DNA of 64,000 bases from Zunongwangia sp. HGR-M22 (GCF_027594425.1 NZ_CP115159.1:3433001-3497000); one strand, 5' to 3'; numbered from the stretch's first letter, positions 8,412 to 18,165 are shown. A program made the numbers and translations. The notes: generated from the sequence alone by a model not told the origin.

Positions 8412-8770
8412 TTATTCAGCTATCCAATTTAGAGCTTGCAGGCGTTCGTCATTATCAAAGGCTCTTATATCCAAATCCACTAAATTATCCTTAAAATCTG
8501 CAAAGCTTCTAAACCACTGTATATCTGTAACCAAAGCCACCTTATTAAAATCATCGGCGTGCTTACATTTAAATAGCATATCTTTCCAAAAAGCTGCTAA
8601 AGAAATTTTATTTCCATCTTTAATTTCCAGAAAAAATCTAATTTTTTATTGCCTTTTATTCGCTCTTCAATTTCTTTTAGAATTTCTTCCATAACCTGAG
8701 TTGAAACGTACTGATCTAGAATAATCCCTACAACATTTTCAGATAGCTCAAAAATTGTTTTATCGCCCAT
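8412..8770 (-). pseudogene. SpoIIAA/STAS-like protein, frameshifted
   Basis: On the minus strand ATG at 8770 opens MGDKTIFELSENVVGIILDQ and reads to residue about 47, where the frame soon stops (57 aa in all). The next frame continues without a break as FFLEIKDGNKISLAAFWKDM through VALVTDIQWF to LNWIAE and a TAA at 8412-8414. Joined, they make 119 residues, the size of a SpoIIAA-like (STAS fold) protein. The shift lies between 8631 and 8647, where two homopolymers sit: T6 at 8642-8647 and A6 at 8631-8636 on the plus strand. One extra base restores the frame. It may be a real mutation, a sequencing error or a -1 slippage site. The gene lies 21 bases downstream of the CPXCG gene, as last member of the efflux operon. 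Confidence 0.8.
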
Positions 8771-8791
8771 TTTACTAATAAAATACTGTTA

Positions 8792-8974
8792 TTATTGCTC
8801 TATACTTCGAGCTTCAAATTCGGTAATTTCTCCATTCTGAAAAGCTACATCAAATTCTATTGGGTTGCAACAATTTTCACAATCTTCAATATATGTTTGC
8901 CTGGAAACCGAAGGATCTAAAAGTACAGAAATTTCTTCCCAACAATAGGGACATTGAAAAAAATGCTCGTACAT
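8792..8974 (-). CDS. CPXCG-motif cysteine-rich small protein
   Basis: A 60-residue protein from ATG at 8974 (MYEHFFQCPYCWEE). A TTG at 8986 would add four residues inside tolC and is less likely. Two Cys pairs, CPYC near residue 8 and CENC near residue 32 followed by another Cys, form a zinc-ribbon-like site, with conserved SRQTYIEDC between them. This matches the CPXCG small-protein family (Cys_rich_CPXG), whose function is unknown. The start codon lies one base after the tolC stop (TGATATG), so translation is probably coupled to the efflux operon. Confidence 0.8.
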   Translation of the reverse strand: MYEHFFQCPYCWEEISVLLDPSVSRQTYIEDCENCCNPIEFDVAFQNGEITEFEARSIEQ

Positions 8975-8975
8975 A

Positions 8976-10310
8976 TCAAAAATCAATATTCAATAGCTGG
9001 CCGGTAAGTTGCAATAATTCCAATTCAGCCAACTTTGCATCATATTTGGCTAAGTTAAGACTCGTTTTAGCATCAAGCAAATTAATTTGGGCCTGCCTAA
9101 ACTCTATAGAAGAGATCTGTCCTAATCGATATTGCTCTTCAGATCGGCTAAAATTATCTTCGTTTGTCAAAACATTTTCTTCCTGTACACGAAAGATATA
9201 AAGTTTATTCTCATAGTTTCCTAAAGCATTTGCAATATCCCGCTCTACCTCTAATTCTATTTGCTTTTTCTGAAGTTGTTGATTCTCTTTATTAATTTTA
9301 GCATTTTGAATGGCTACACTGGTTAGACCACCATCAAATAAATCCCACGATAAACTTAATCCTGCAGATAAGCCGTCGGTAGTTGTTTTGGATCCCGGAA
9401 AAAAGGCGGTAGCTGCACTTATATTTCTATTCCATCCATAAGAACCAGTAAGACCTACCGTAGGCAAATAACCCGATTTACTTACCTTAATATCATAATC
9501 ACTAAGGATAATATTACTTTTTGCCTTAAGAAGACTTACATTATTATAAGTAGATTGCTCTAGAAAGGAATCTATTCGTAGCTCGGTAATAAAACTTACA
9601 GAAGTATCTACTTCAAAAGCTCTATTATTGACATCTCTATTGAGAATAACATTTAAATCGCGTTTGGTATTGCGTAGTTGCTGTCGCGTTTCGATAAGAT
9701 TAATACTATCGGTATTCACATCTACCCGAGCATTTAGGACTACTAAATTATTAGATTGCCCGTATTCAAATTGATACTGTGCACGCTTTACTCGATCCTG
9801 AGAAATTTTTAAAGTTTCTTTTAAAACCCCCATATTCTCACTTAATCTCGCTATTTCATAATATACCGTTAGCAATTGAAGTATGGTATTCTCGATAGTT
9901 TCTCTCGCTTCTAATTGCGAAAGATTATATTGCTCTTTTAAACTTTTATAATTATAAAATCGTCCCAATCCATCAAAAAGCGTATAGTCTAAATTAATAG
10001 AGGCGCTATAGGACTCGCCTTCGATCCCGCGTTGATCTACGTTGTCTCCTTCTTCTGGTTCTGTTAGCCGATTATTAAGATCGTAATTATAACCACCTGC
10101 TCCTCTTAAAGACGGAAGATATCCAGAGTTTAAGATACTCTGATTATTTTCAGCAACTTCAACGTTGTTATTAGCCATTTTTATTCCGAAGTTACTATCA
10201 AGAGCTCTTGCTATAACTTCATTTTTGGTTAACAAAGAATCCTGAGCTTTTGTAGCAAGCCCAATAAACATGAAAAAAATGACAGTAAAATAGGTAATTT
10301 TAATATTCAT
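8976..10310 (-). CDS. TolC-family outer membrane efflux protein
   Basis: A 444-residue protein with a cleavable signal peptide (about residues 1-22, ending ATKAQ). Two repeated halves of long alpha-helical coiled coils and beta strands follow, typical of OEP proteins that form the trimeric outer membrane duct. Examples are the paired segments YTLFDGLGRFYNY and WDLFDGGLTSVAIQNAK, the conserved barrel entry of each repeat. It provides the exit channel for the RND pump encoded just upstream. Its ATG at 10310 overlaps the 3' end of the pump gene by 11 bases, showing translational coupling. Substrate is unknown. Confidence 0.92.
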   Translation of the reverse strand: MNIKITYFTVIFFMFIGLATKAQDSLLTKNEVIARALDSNFGIKMANNNVEVAENNQSILNSGYLPSLRGAGGYNYDLNNRLTEPEEGDNVDQRGIEGESYSASINLDYTLFDGLGRFYNYKSLKEQYNLSQLEARETIENTILQLLTVYYEIARLSENMGVLKETLKISQDRVKRAQYQFEYGQSNNLVVLNARVDVNTDSINLIETRQQLRNTKRDLNVILNRDVNNRAFEVDTSVSFITELRIDSFLEQSTYNNVSLLKAKSNIILSDYDIKVSKSGYLPTVGLTGSYGWNRNISAATAFFPGSKTTTDGLSAGLSLSWDLFDGGLTSVAIQNAKINKENQQLQKKQIELEVERDIANALGNYENKLYIFRVQEENVLTNEDNFSRSEEQYRLGQISSIEFRQAQINLLDAKTSLNLAKYDAKLAELELLQLTGQLLNIDF

Positions 10311-13300
10311 CTTTATTTTTTTCTGCTTCTTTTAATTCTTTTATTGTTCGCTCTACAGACTCGCGTTCCACTCTATTACCTGTTGCCAACCATTTACCTT
10401 CCACTTTTATACGGTTAGTAATAGAAAGCAGTAGCGGTAATAAAAATAAGGTTAATAAAGTAGCTATACCAATCCCGTAACTTATGGATATAGCCATAGG
10501 TTTAAGGAATTGCGCCTGCCTACTTTTCTCTAACAGCAAAGGTGCCATACCAGCTATGGTGGTTAAGGAAGTAAGAAAAATTGCCCTGAAACGAGATTTT
10601 CCTGCTTCGTAAATTGCCTGCTTAAACTTCATGCCATCCTGTAGATTACCATTGTATTTCCCAATAAGTACCAGGCCATCATTAACCATTATTCCCACCA
10701 GCGCTATAATACCTAATGCTGAAAGCATATTGATTGGAAAATCGTGAATCCAATGTCCCCATGCAACGCCAATAACACTAAAAGGGATCATAATCATTAG
10801 TAATAATGGCTGACTATAACTTCTAAACGTAAAAGCTATTGTAGCATAAATCAAAAACAAAATAATTGGCAATACAGTACTGGCTGAATTTATCAATTTG
10901 TCAGCTTCACGATTTTGCCCCTCGTACGAAACGCTTAAACTTGGATATTTAGTTAATATTTCAGGCATTACATTTTCACGAATATCAGCTAAAATGTCTG
11001 TTGAACTTCCGTTGGGATCTTCCATATCTGCGCTTACTCGAATCTCTCGCATTCCATCAAGGTGACTAATCGACTCGGTTCCTCGAATAATTTCATAATT
11101 CGCTATTTCATCAAACGGAACGCGGTTTCCAGAAGGGGTTAGAATACGCATATCATCAAGATCATTGATAGAAGATCTATTTTCCAAATCATAACGCACC
11201 CATACTCTAATTTCGTCCTGTCCTCTTTGAAATCGCTGAGCCTGTGTCCCAAAGAAACCATTTCTAACCTGCCCAATTACATCGGCCAGATCTAATCCTA
11301 ACGCATACGCATTATCTTTAAGGAAAATATTGATTTCTTTAATTCCCTTAGGATCACTATCGTTTACATCTTTTAGTAACGGATTGTTTTCAAAATTGGC
11401 TTTTAATTCTTCCTTTGCGGCTTCTAGTTCTTCGAGATTATTCCCCAACAAGGAAACAGAAACAGGATCACCTCCAAAATTACCGCCCGATCCAAACGTT
11501 AAGTTTTCTACGCCATATACTGGCCCTACTTTATCGCGAATTGCATTTGTAATTTCAGGTGCACCAAAATCACGTTCTTCACCAGGTAGTAAATTTACCT
11601 GTATCGACGCCTTATTATTTCCTGGGCCAACCCTCTTAATGGTATTTTCTATTACAGAGAGATTACCAGTTTGTTCTTCAGAAAAATCTTTATTTACTTG
11701 CCAGGTGGCTTCTTCAACCATTGTAATAATCGAATCTGTTCTTTCAGGATTAACTCCTTCAGGCATTAAAAGATCGATAGAAATTCGATCACTGGCTACG
11801 CTGGGAAAAAGTGTTATTCTTATAATATTACCACCAATAGCTCCAAAAGTTAAAATAAGGACCGCTAAAAGAATTCCTATACTTAATATTTGTTGTTTCA
11901 GCACAAAATTTAAAACCGGACCATAAACTTTATCACGAAGAAAAATCATCAATCGATCTCCAAGTTTATTTATATTCCTCATTTTACCGAAGAATTTACC
12001 TATTACAGATTTTGGTTGCGAAACGTTACGCTTTAATGCTTTGGAATGTGCGATATGCGCAGGTAAAATAATGAGTGCTTCAATTAAAGATACAACCAGT
12101 GTAAGCATCACCACAGTAGATACTTCTCCAAAAAACTCGCCTATTCTACTATCTAAAAACAGGAAACTGGCAAAAGCCAAGATGGTTGTTATTATAGCTG
12201 AAATAATTGGAGGAACAACTTCTATCGTCCCGTCTAGTGCTGCTTTAATGGGATTCTTACCCATTTCGAAATGTTGATAAATATTTTCTGAAATAACAAT
12301 CCCGTCGTCTACGAGAATACCGATAACGATAATCATCCCAAACAGCGATAAAACGTTAATAGTGACATCAAACTGTTCAGCAAAAATAAACATTCCTAGA
12401 AAGGCAACCGGTAAACCAAAAGCCACCCAAAAGGCTAATCTTGTATTTAGAAAAAGGGAAAGAAAGAACAGGACCAAAACTATCCCCATGATTCCATTTT
12501 CCACTAAAAGCTGCGTTCGTTGCTGTAATCTTATGGACGAATCGAAAACAACATCTAAACGAACATTGCTACTTTTTTGATTGTATTTTTGGATATATTC
12601 ATTCACCTGCTCTGCTGCTGCAAGTAAATCTTCAGAATTGGTATTACTTATTGTAATATTTACACTTTGATTGCCGTTGAAAAATGATGCGTTAGGTGTT
12701 TCAGAAAATTGGTCGGAAACTCTGGCAATATCAGACAATCTGATAATTTCTCCATTCGTAGTAGATTTTAATACCAGATCTTCTAAATCGTCTGCGTAGT
12801 AAGACCGGTTATTCGCCCTAATTAAATAATCCTCGCTACTGGTTTTAATCGTCCCTCCAGTGGTAAGGATATTTGCTCCTGAAACCGCCTGAGCAACATC
12901 CTGAAATGTCAAATTATAAGCCAGAAGATCGTTTTCTCTAACCGCAATTTCTATTTCTTCTTCTGGGAAACCGTCTATTTCAATCTGAGAAATACCATCC
13001 ATCATTCGCAAATCATTTTCGATTTGCTCACTTATTCTTTTTAAGGTAACCAACGGGATTTTCTCGCCACTAATTGCAAATCTAATGGTTGGTCTAACCG
13101 ATTCTTCTTTGGCAACTACCAAAGGCTCCATACCGGTTGGAAAGGTTGGCACGCGATCTACTGCGTTTTTAACCTCGGTGAGCATTACATCAATATTTTC
13201 GTCTCGCTCAATCTCTACGGTGATAGATCCTCCACTTTCTCTGGCAACCGAAGTTACACGTTCTATACCTTCCAGGCCTTTTAGATTGTCCTCTATTTTA

Positions 13301-13497
13301 AGGATTATCCCTTCCTCTATTTCTTCGGGCGCAGATCCTGGATAGGTCACGCTAATATTGATCATTCGGCTATCCTGCAAAGGAAAGAAAGAAGACTTTA
13401 AAGTAAGCGCACCAACTGCTCCGAATAGTAAAAAAGCAATGATTACGATATTAACCGCAACCTCATACTTTATAAAATAACTAATAAGTTTTCTCAA
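10300..13497 (-). CDS. RND efflux transporter, HAE1/AcrB-like
   Basis: A 1065-residue inner membrane pump with the twofold RND layout. There is one membrane helix (about 14-32), a large periplasmic domain, a helix bundle (about 330-500), a second periplasmic domain, and a second bundle (about 880-1030). The proton-relay pair D397-D398 lies in GILVDDGIVISENIY, as in hydrophobe/amphiphile (drug) exporters. The matching site in the second half reads MVNDGLVLIGKYNG. The protein forms a trimer that takes substrates from the periplasm and passes them to TolC. It starts 2 bases after the adaptor gene ends and overlaps tolC, so adaptor, pump and duct form one operon. Drugs, bile-like detergents or metabolites are all possible substrates. 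Confidence 0.93.
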   Translation of the reverse strand: MRKLISYFIKYEVAVNIVIIAFLLFGAVGALTLKSSFFPLQDSRMINISVTYPGSAPEEIEEGIILKIEDNLKGLEGIERVTSVARESGGSITVEIERDENIDVMLTEVKNAVDRVPTFPTGMEPLVVAKEESVRPTIRFAISGEKIPLVTLKRISEQIENDLRMMDGISQIEIDGFPEEEIEIAVRENDLLAYNLTFQDVAQAVSGANILTTGGTIKTSSEDYLIRANNRSYYADDLEDLVLKSTTNGEIIRLSDIARVSDQFSETPNASFFNGNQSVNITISNTNSEDLLAAAEQVNEYIQKYNQKSSNVRLDVVFDSSIRLQQRTQLLVENGIMGIVLVLFFLSLFLNTRLAFWVAFGLPVAFLGMFIFAEQFDVTINVLSLFGMIIVIGILVDDGIVISENIYQHFEMGKNPIKAALDGTIEVVPPIISAIITTILAFASFLFLDSRIGEFFGEVSTVVMLTLVVSLIEALIILPAHIAHSKALKRNVSQPKSVIGKFFGKMRNINKLGDRLMIFLRDKVYGPVLNFVLKQQILSIGILLAVLILTFGAIGGNIIRITLFPSVASDRISIDLLMPEGVNPERTDSIITMVEEATWQVNKDFSEEQTGNLSVIENTIKRVGPGNNKASIQVNLLPGEERDFGAPEITNAIRDKVGPVYGVENLTFGSGGNFGGDPVSVSLLGNNLEELEAAKEELKANFENNPLLKDVNDSDPKGIKEINIFLKDNAYALGLDLADVIGQVRNGFFGTQAQRFQRGQDEIRVWVRYDLENRSSINDLDDMRILTPSGNRVPFDEIANYEIIRGTESISHLDGMREIRVSADMEDPNGSSTDILADIRENVMPEILTKYPSLSVSYEGQNREADKLINSASTVLPIILFLIYATIAFTFRSYSQPLLLMIMIPFSVIGVAWGHWIHDFPINMLSALGIIALVGIMVNDGLVLIGKYNGNLQDGMKFKQAIYEAGKSRFRAIFLTSLTTIAGMAPLLLEKSRQAQFLKPMAISISYGIGIATLLTLFLLPLLLSITNRIKVEGKWLATGNRVERESVERTIKELKEAEKNKDEY

Positions 13498-13499
13498 GA

Positions 13500-14636
13500 T
13501 TATTCGTTTTTAGCGGTATCTTTTACTTCTTCAGCATTAACTAACTGCCCAGCATAAGCTCCCGGTACAGATGCTGCTAACATTTTAGTACCATCTTCAA
13601 GGCCTTTTACCACTACACTTTCGGTACTAAAATAAACGGGTTGGACGCTTACCAAATCTAAAACACTGTCTCTAACTACGTAAACTTTAGATCGCTCTAC
13701 CAATAATTCTCTCGGGATCTCTAAAGCGTTTGGTTCTTTTTTAGCATCTAGCATTGCTTCAAGATACATTCCTTCCTGTATATTTTGTCCTTCTACACGA
13801 ATAAACACCTGAATGGTTTGCGTTTCCAGATTCACTCTACCATTAATTCTACTAACGGTTCCGCTATATTTTTGGGTTCTATCTAAATTTTGAAGTTTAA
13901 CCTCTTCGCCCACCGCTAAAAGATCGCTAAATTTCTTAGCTATAGAAACCTGTAATTCGTAAACAGAAGGATCTATATATTCACCCAGCTTTTGTCCAGA
14001 CCTAATTAATGTTCCTTCCTTTACCAAAGCTTCGGTAAGTATACCATTGAATGGCGCTACGATTGTATATTTTCTTAAACGTTCTTCAAGGTTTTTTATG
14101 GTATAGTACGAAGAAACAATACCACGACCACTTATGAAATATTTTTCTTTATCGGTTTCGATTTCAGGAAGTTCTGGAACCGATTTATTAATATCAAAAT
14201 TGCTTAAATATTGCTGCCATTTCTCAAAAGCATCTGGATAATCTAAGCGTAGATCGGGCATAATAGCAGTGATACTATTATATAAATCACTTTTAGCAGA
14301 CTGTACACTGGCTGCATATTCTGCGGAATCAATATTCAGTAAAATCTGACCTTTTTTATACTCCTGACCTGCCAAAAAGTTTTTACTACTGCTTCTAAAA
14401 ATCCCCTGAACTTCTGAGTAGAGTTCAAGCTTTCTTAACGCAGTAACATTTCCGTTAGCAGGAATGCTTATAGGAACGGTGTCATTTTTAACTGTTTTAA
14501 CGAATACATTTTTTACAACCTTCTGTATTTCTGGATCTTTTTTAACATTACTGTCTATGATCCATTTAGCTGCAAATACGGCTCCCACAATAAGCAGAAG
14601 TCCAAGAACTGAGAGAATTATCTTGCGTTTATCCAT
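13500..14636 (-). CDS. periplasmic adaptor (membrane fusion protein) of RND system
   Basis: A 378-residue HlyD/AcrA-type adaptor with an N-terminal membrane anchor (about residues 6-27, LSVLGLLLIVGAVFAAKWI). The split lipoyl domain is visible around GNVTALRKLELYSEVQG and later FNGILTEALVKEGTLI, flanking a shorter helical hairpin. Beta-barrel and membrane-proximal domains follow, with the conserved GTVSRINGRVNLETQT. It bridges the inner membrane pump to TolC. It is the first gene of the operon (adaptor, pump, TolC, CPXCG, STAS-like). No local regulator such as TetR or MarR accompanies it. Confidence 0.92.
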   Translation of the reverse strand: MDKRKIILSVLGLLLIVGAVFAAKWIIDSNVKKDPEIQKVVKNVFVKTVKNDTVPISIPANGNVTALRKLELYSEVQGIFRSSSKNFLAGQEYKKGQILLNIDSAEYAASVQSAKSDLYNSITAIMPDLRLDYPDAFEKWQQYLSNFDINKSVPELPEIETDKEKYFISGRGIVSSYYTIKNLEERLRKYTIVAPFNGILTEALVKEGTLIRSGQKLGEYIDPSVYELQVSIAKKFSDLLAVGEEVKLQNLDRTQKYSGTVSRINGRVNLETQTIQVFIRVEGQNIQEGMYLEAMLDAKKEPNALEIPRELLVERSKVYVVRDSVLDLVSVQPVYFSTESVVVKGLEDGTKMLAASVPGAYAGQLVNAEEVKDTAKNE

Positions 14637-14702
14637 AACTTAGTTGGTTGGACTCCTAAAACTAGATAAAGTTTAATCGAATATCTTAATTTTTTTAAGA
14701 AA

Positions 14703-16619
14703 TTAACTAATTTCATCTATTTCTAACTGCAATCCCTCCCATTCCTGAAACAATTTCTTTAGATTTTTTTTCTTATCGTTGTAACTATCTAAAAAATTGG
14801 ACTGAGCAATTGTCTTCTCATAATTAGTCGCCAATTCGTGATCTTTACGTTTTAGCTCTTTTTCTAATTTGGTAATTTTCGACTCTACCTTACTCAACTT
14901 ATTGTTTAGTGCTTTTAATTTTTTCTGGTCTTCGTACGATTGTTTTTCTGTAGCTACCTTTTTAGCTGCACTTTTAGGAGCCTTATCTTTTTTCTCTACA
15001 GCACGCATATCTTCCAGTTTACGCTGCTCCAGATAATAATCTATATCGCCTAAATATTCTTTGATCTGTTTATTTCTGAATTCGTAAACCGTCTTGGTTA
15101 ATCCCTGAAGAAAATCTCTATCGTGAGATACAATTATTAGAGTGCCCTCAAAATTTCTACAAGCTTCTTTTAGCACGTTTTTAGATTTAATATCCAAGTG
15201 GTTGGTAGGCTCATCCATTACCAGCACATTAAAAGGCTGTAATAGCATTTTACAAAGTGCTAATCGGTTTCTCTCTCCCCCAGATAACACTTTCACTTTT
15301 TTGTCTACATCATCACCACGAAACAAAAACGAACCTAGCATATCGCGAACTTTAGATCGATTGCTTTCGTTCGCAGCATCGACCATGGTATCGTAAATAC
15401 TTTTCTCTCCGTCTAAATAATCAGCCTGATTTTGCGCAAAATAACCTAGCTGAACGTTATGACCAAGTTTTAAATCTCCCGTATGAGAAATTTCATCTAT
15501 AATTATTTTTGCCAAGGTTGTCTTCCCTTGTCCGTTTTGACCAACAAAAGCGATTTTGCTTCCGCGTTCGATAAGTAGATTAATATCTTCAAGTACTTTA
15601 TGATCTCCATAAGCCTTCCCAACATGCTCTGCTTCAACAACAACTTTACCCGGTTGCACTGAAACAGGGAAACTAATATTCATCACCGCATTATCATCTT
15701 CATCTACTTCAATACGATTAACTTTATCCAGCTTTTTAATTAAAGACTGCGCCATAGAAGCTTTAGATGCTTTTGCTCTAAATTTCTCGATCAATTTCTC
15801 GGTTTGCTCTATTTCTTTTTGCTGATTTTTCTGCGCTGCAAGTTGCTGCTCTCTTAGCTCTCCTCGCAATTCTAAATATTTGGAATACGGCTTTTTATAA
15901 TCGTAGATTCTACCCAAAGATATTTCTATAGTACGATTGGTTACATTATCTAAGAACATTTTATCATGAGAAACCAGAATCACACAACCGGGATAAGAAT
16001 TCAAGAAACTTTCTAACCAAATGATACTTTCTATATCCAGGTGGTTGGTAGGCTCATCCAGCAACAAAATATCGTTATTTTGAAGCAAGAGCTTCGCTAG
16101 TTCTATTCGCATTCTCCAACCTCCAGAAAAGGTATCGGTTAATTTTTTAAAATCTGCTCTACTAAAACCAAGCCCCAGCAATACCTTTTCGGTATCTCCC
16201 TCATAATTATAACCTCCAATAATCTCGTATTGATGTGTTACATCAGTAAGTTCCTGAATTAATTCGGTATAAGAATCGCTTTCATAATCGGTACGGGTCG
16301 CTAGTTGATGATTAATCTCATTCATTTTGGCTTCCAGACGTTTAATCTCTTCAAAAGCCTGATATGCTTCGTCCAAAACAGTACGTCCCTGTACAAAATC
16401 TATATCCTGTTTTAGAAATCCAATTCTAAGCTCTTTGTCTTTGGCAATTTGCCCACTATCATATTCCTGATCGCCAGCAATAATCTTAAGCATAGTAGAT
16501 TTTCCCGCTCCGTTTTTACCAATTAGACCTATGCGGTCTCCGGCTCCTAAACGAAAACTAATTTCCTGAAATAAATATTCTCCCTGAAAAGAGACTGAAA
16601 GATTATGGATGTTGAGCAT
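14703..16619 (-). CDS. ABC-F family ATPase
   Basis: A 638-residue soluble protein with two ABC cassettes and no membrane segments, the ABC-F layout. The first Walker A is GKNGAGKS (34-41), with signature FSGGWRMRIELAK and Walker B LLLDEPTNHLD. The second cassette has GQNGQGKTT, LSGGERNRLALCK and LVMDEPTNHLD. A charged linker joins the cassettes (QNQQKEIEQTEKLIEKFRAK). The C-terminus (about 555-638) is a Lys/Glu-rich coiled coil as in Uup/YdiF-like members. ABC-F proteins bind the ribosome E site and aid translation or antibiotic protection. Housekeeping is more likely than resistance here, given its chromosomal setting. The start ATG is at 16619. Confidence 0.92.
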   Translation of the reverse strand: MLNIHNLSVSFQGEYLFQEISFRLGAGDRIGLIGKNGAGKSTMLKIIAGDQEYDSGQIAKDKELRIGFLKQDIDFVQGRTVLDEAYQAFEEIKRLEAKMNEINHQLATRTDYESDSYTELIQELTDVTHQYEIIGGYNYEGDTEKVLLGLGFSRADFKKLTDTFSGGWRMRIELAKLLLQNNDILLLDEPTNHLDIESIIWLESFLNSYPGCVILVSHDKMFLDNVTNRTIEISLGRIYDYKKPYSKYLELRGELREQQLAAQKNQQKEIEQTEKLIEKFRAKASKASMAQSLIKKLDKVNRIEVDEDDNAVMNISFPVSVQPGKVVVEAEHVGKAYGDHKVLEDINLLIERGSKIAFVGQNGQGKTTLAKIIIDEISHTGDLKLGHNVQLGYFAQNQADYLDGEKSIYDTMVDAANESNRSKVRDMLGSFLFRGDDVDKKVKVLSGGERNRLALCKMLLQPFNVLVMDEPTNHLDIKSKNVLKEACRNFEGTLIIVSHDRDFLQGLTKTVYEFRNKQIKEYLGDIDYYLEQRKLEDMRAVEKKDKAPKSAAKKVATEKQSYEDQKKLKALNNKLSKVESKITKLEKELKRKDHELATNYEKTIAQSNFLDSYNDKKKNLKKLFQEWEGLQLEIDEIS

Positions 16620-16656
16620 TTATATATAAAGTAACTTAGGTTTGTGCAAAGATGAT

Positions 16657-16664
16657 TAAATTTG
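16657..16664 (+). promoter_or_regulatory. possible -7 element for the DUF983 gene
   Basis: TAAATTTG (16657-16664) fits TAnnTTTG, and TAGGTTTG at 16637-16644 also fits; neither has a TTTG at the ideal 19-base distance. Either could drive the gene starting at 16683. Confidence 0.35.
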
Positions 16665-16682
16665 TACTGCAAAAAAAATTTT

Positions 16683-17084
16683 ATGAAATTCTTGAAAGGC
16701 ACGAAGTTGTATAGCATTTTAACGGGAACCTGTCCCGTATGTCAGGAAGAGAGCATGTATAGAGAAAAAAACCCTTTTAAACTAAACAAAGTTTACGAGA
16801 TGCATGATCATTGTTCTCACTGTGGTACCAAATATAAGATTGAGCCGTCATTCTTTTACGGGGCAATGTATGTAAGTTATGCGGTAGGAGTTGCATTTTC
16901 TGTAGCTGCTTTTATCATTGCGCACTACTTTCTTGGTGGCGGACTATTAACTTCTTTCTTTGCTATCGTAGGCACACTTATCGTCTTTATGCCAATTATT
17001 ATGCGCTTATCCAGAAACATTTGGATAAATTTATTTCTGAAATACGATAAAAATGCCGCAAAGAGAAAACAAAACAGGAATTAG
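16683..17084 (+). CDS. DUF983 family membrane protein
   Basis: A 133-residue protein from ATG at 16683 (MKFLKGTKLYSILTGTCPVC); an in-frame upstream codon at 16662 adds seven unlikely residues. Two CxxC pairs (CPVC near residue 17 and CSHCG near 44) form a zinc ribbon. Two hydrophobic segments follow (about residues 60-85 and 90-112). This is the DUF983 arrangement, conserved in Bacteroidota and of unknown function. It is divergent from the ABC-F gene and convergent with the FAD oxidoreductase, whose stop overlaps its own by 4 bases. Confidence 0.85.
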   Translation: MKFLKGTKLYSILTGTCPVCQEESMYREKNPFKLNKVYEMHDHCSHCGTKYKIEPSFFYGAMYVSYAVGVAFSVAAFIIAHYFLGGGLLTSFFAIVGTLIVFMPIIMRLSRNIWINLFLKYDKNAAKRKQNRN

Positions 17085-18136
17085 TTTTTGTAATATTTTT
17101 TCTGAAATCGAGTAATATCAACTTCGGGAGGCAGTGGAATGCCATTCTCTATAAAATTTAATAAATTTTCTGAAAGCAAAGGGCCAATAAGTACACCTCT
17201 ACTACCAAAACCATTGCATAAAAAAAGATTTTTATGCTGAGGATGATTACCTAATAACGGTCTTCTATCTGCTGTAGCAGGTCGAATTCCTGATACCTGA
17301 TCTACAATTTCGTATTCACAGCTAATTAGCTTATCTAAATCTTTTTGAAGCTTTGTTCTCGCTTCTAAAGTAGGTTCCTTAGTTTTATCCTTATGATCGT
17401 ATGTTGCGCCTACTTTGTAGAGATCATTACCTAAAGGCAAAATAAAAACAGATGATTTTACAGCTTGTTTTAACTTCAAATCTTTCGATTTGATAATTAA
17501 ATATTCTCCCTTATTTCCTCGTAATGGTAAATAATTAAAAAATGGGTTATCTACAAGCCCAAAACCATCACAAAAGATAATATTCTTAGCTTTCTTATCT
17601 TTATAACTAACAAAATCACCCTCGATTTCTAAAGCCGAATAATCGAATTTTTCTTCTTTTAAAATGGAATGCTTTTTTAGATAATCTCTGTTTGCTGAAA
17701 TTAACTTTTCCGTATCTATGGCGCCCGTTTTCTCTAACTTTCCAAATGAAAAATCTCCAGAGATATTCGAGTTCACCTCTCTTACTAGTTGAGTACCCAT
17801 AAAAGGGGCTAATCGCAAATTATCTGCCGCTTCAAACCAATTATTTTGTTCCTCTATAGATTGAAATCTCCTATAAATATTAAATGGCTGAATAAAATTA
17901 GTGTTTAGCTTTTTTTCAAGCTCTTCATAAAAAGGAATTGAGTAATTAATTTGTTTATCTGCTTCCCAGGCTAATGTAAACCGTTTTAATATAATTGGAT
18001 TATAAATACCACCAGCAACCTTCGAAGATTCTTGAGAATTATCCTCAAAAACAACGAATTTCTTATTTCTTTTTTCAAGATGGTTACTAATTGCGATTCC
18101 GCTTAAACCTAAACCAACGACGATATAATCCAGCAT
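17081..18136 (-). CDS. FAD-dependent oxidoreductase, DAO/glycine oxidase-like
   Basis: A 351-residue soluble flavoprotein. The N-terminus has the dinucleotide-binding motif VGLGLSGIAISNHLEKR (GxGxxG) ending in an acidic strand (FVVFED). The conserved AGGIYNPIILKRFTLAW segment follows, and near the C-terminus GIRPATADRRPLLGNHP and NGFGSRGVLIGPLLSE, the second FAD-binding element of the D-amino-acid oxidase fold. It resembles the oxidase part of MnmC and ThiO-type enzymes. The substrate, perhaps an amino acid or modified tRNA base, cannot be told. It is downstream of gldN but separated from it by a terminator. Confidence 0.85.
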   Translation of the reverse strand: MLDYIVVGLGLSGIAISNHLEKRNKKFVVFEDNSQESSKVAGGIYNPIILKRFTLAWEADKQINYSIPFYEELEKKLNTNFIQPFNIYRRFQSIEEQNNWFEAADNLRLAPFMGTQLVREVNSNISGDFSFGKLEKTGAIDTEKLISANRDYLKKHSILKEEKFDYSALEIEGDFVSYKDKKAKNIIFCDGFGLVDNPFFNYLPLRGNKGEYLIIKSKDLKLKQAVKSSVFILPLGNDLYKVGATYDHKDKTKEPTLEARTKLQKDLDKLISCEYEIVDQVSGIRPATADRRPLLGNHPQHKNLFLCNGFGSRGVLIGPLLSENLLNFIENGIPLPPEVDITRFQKKYYKN

Positions 18137-18165
18137 ACTTTGTTATTTTCAAATACAAATTAAGC

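Noticed and set aside
8338-8694. 118-codon plus-strand open frame after the tRNA
   Set aside because: It is antisense to the STAS-like gene, begins with TTG inside the tRNA promoter region and has a composition (many Ser, Leu, Lys) unlike a real protein. The minus strand gives recognisable protein in two frames.
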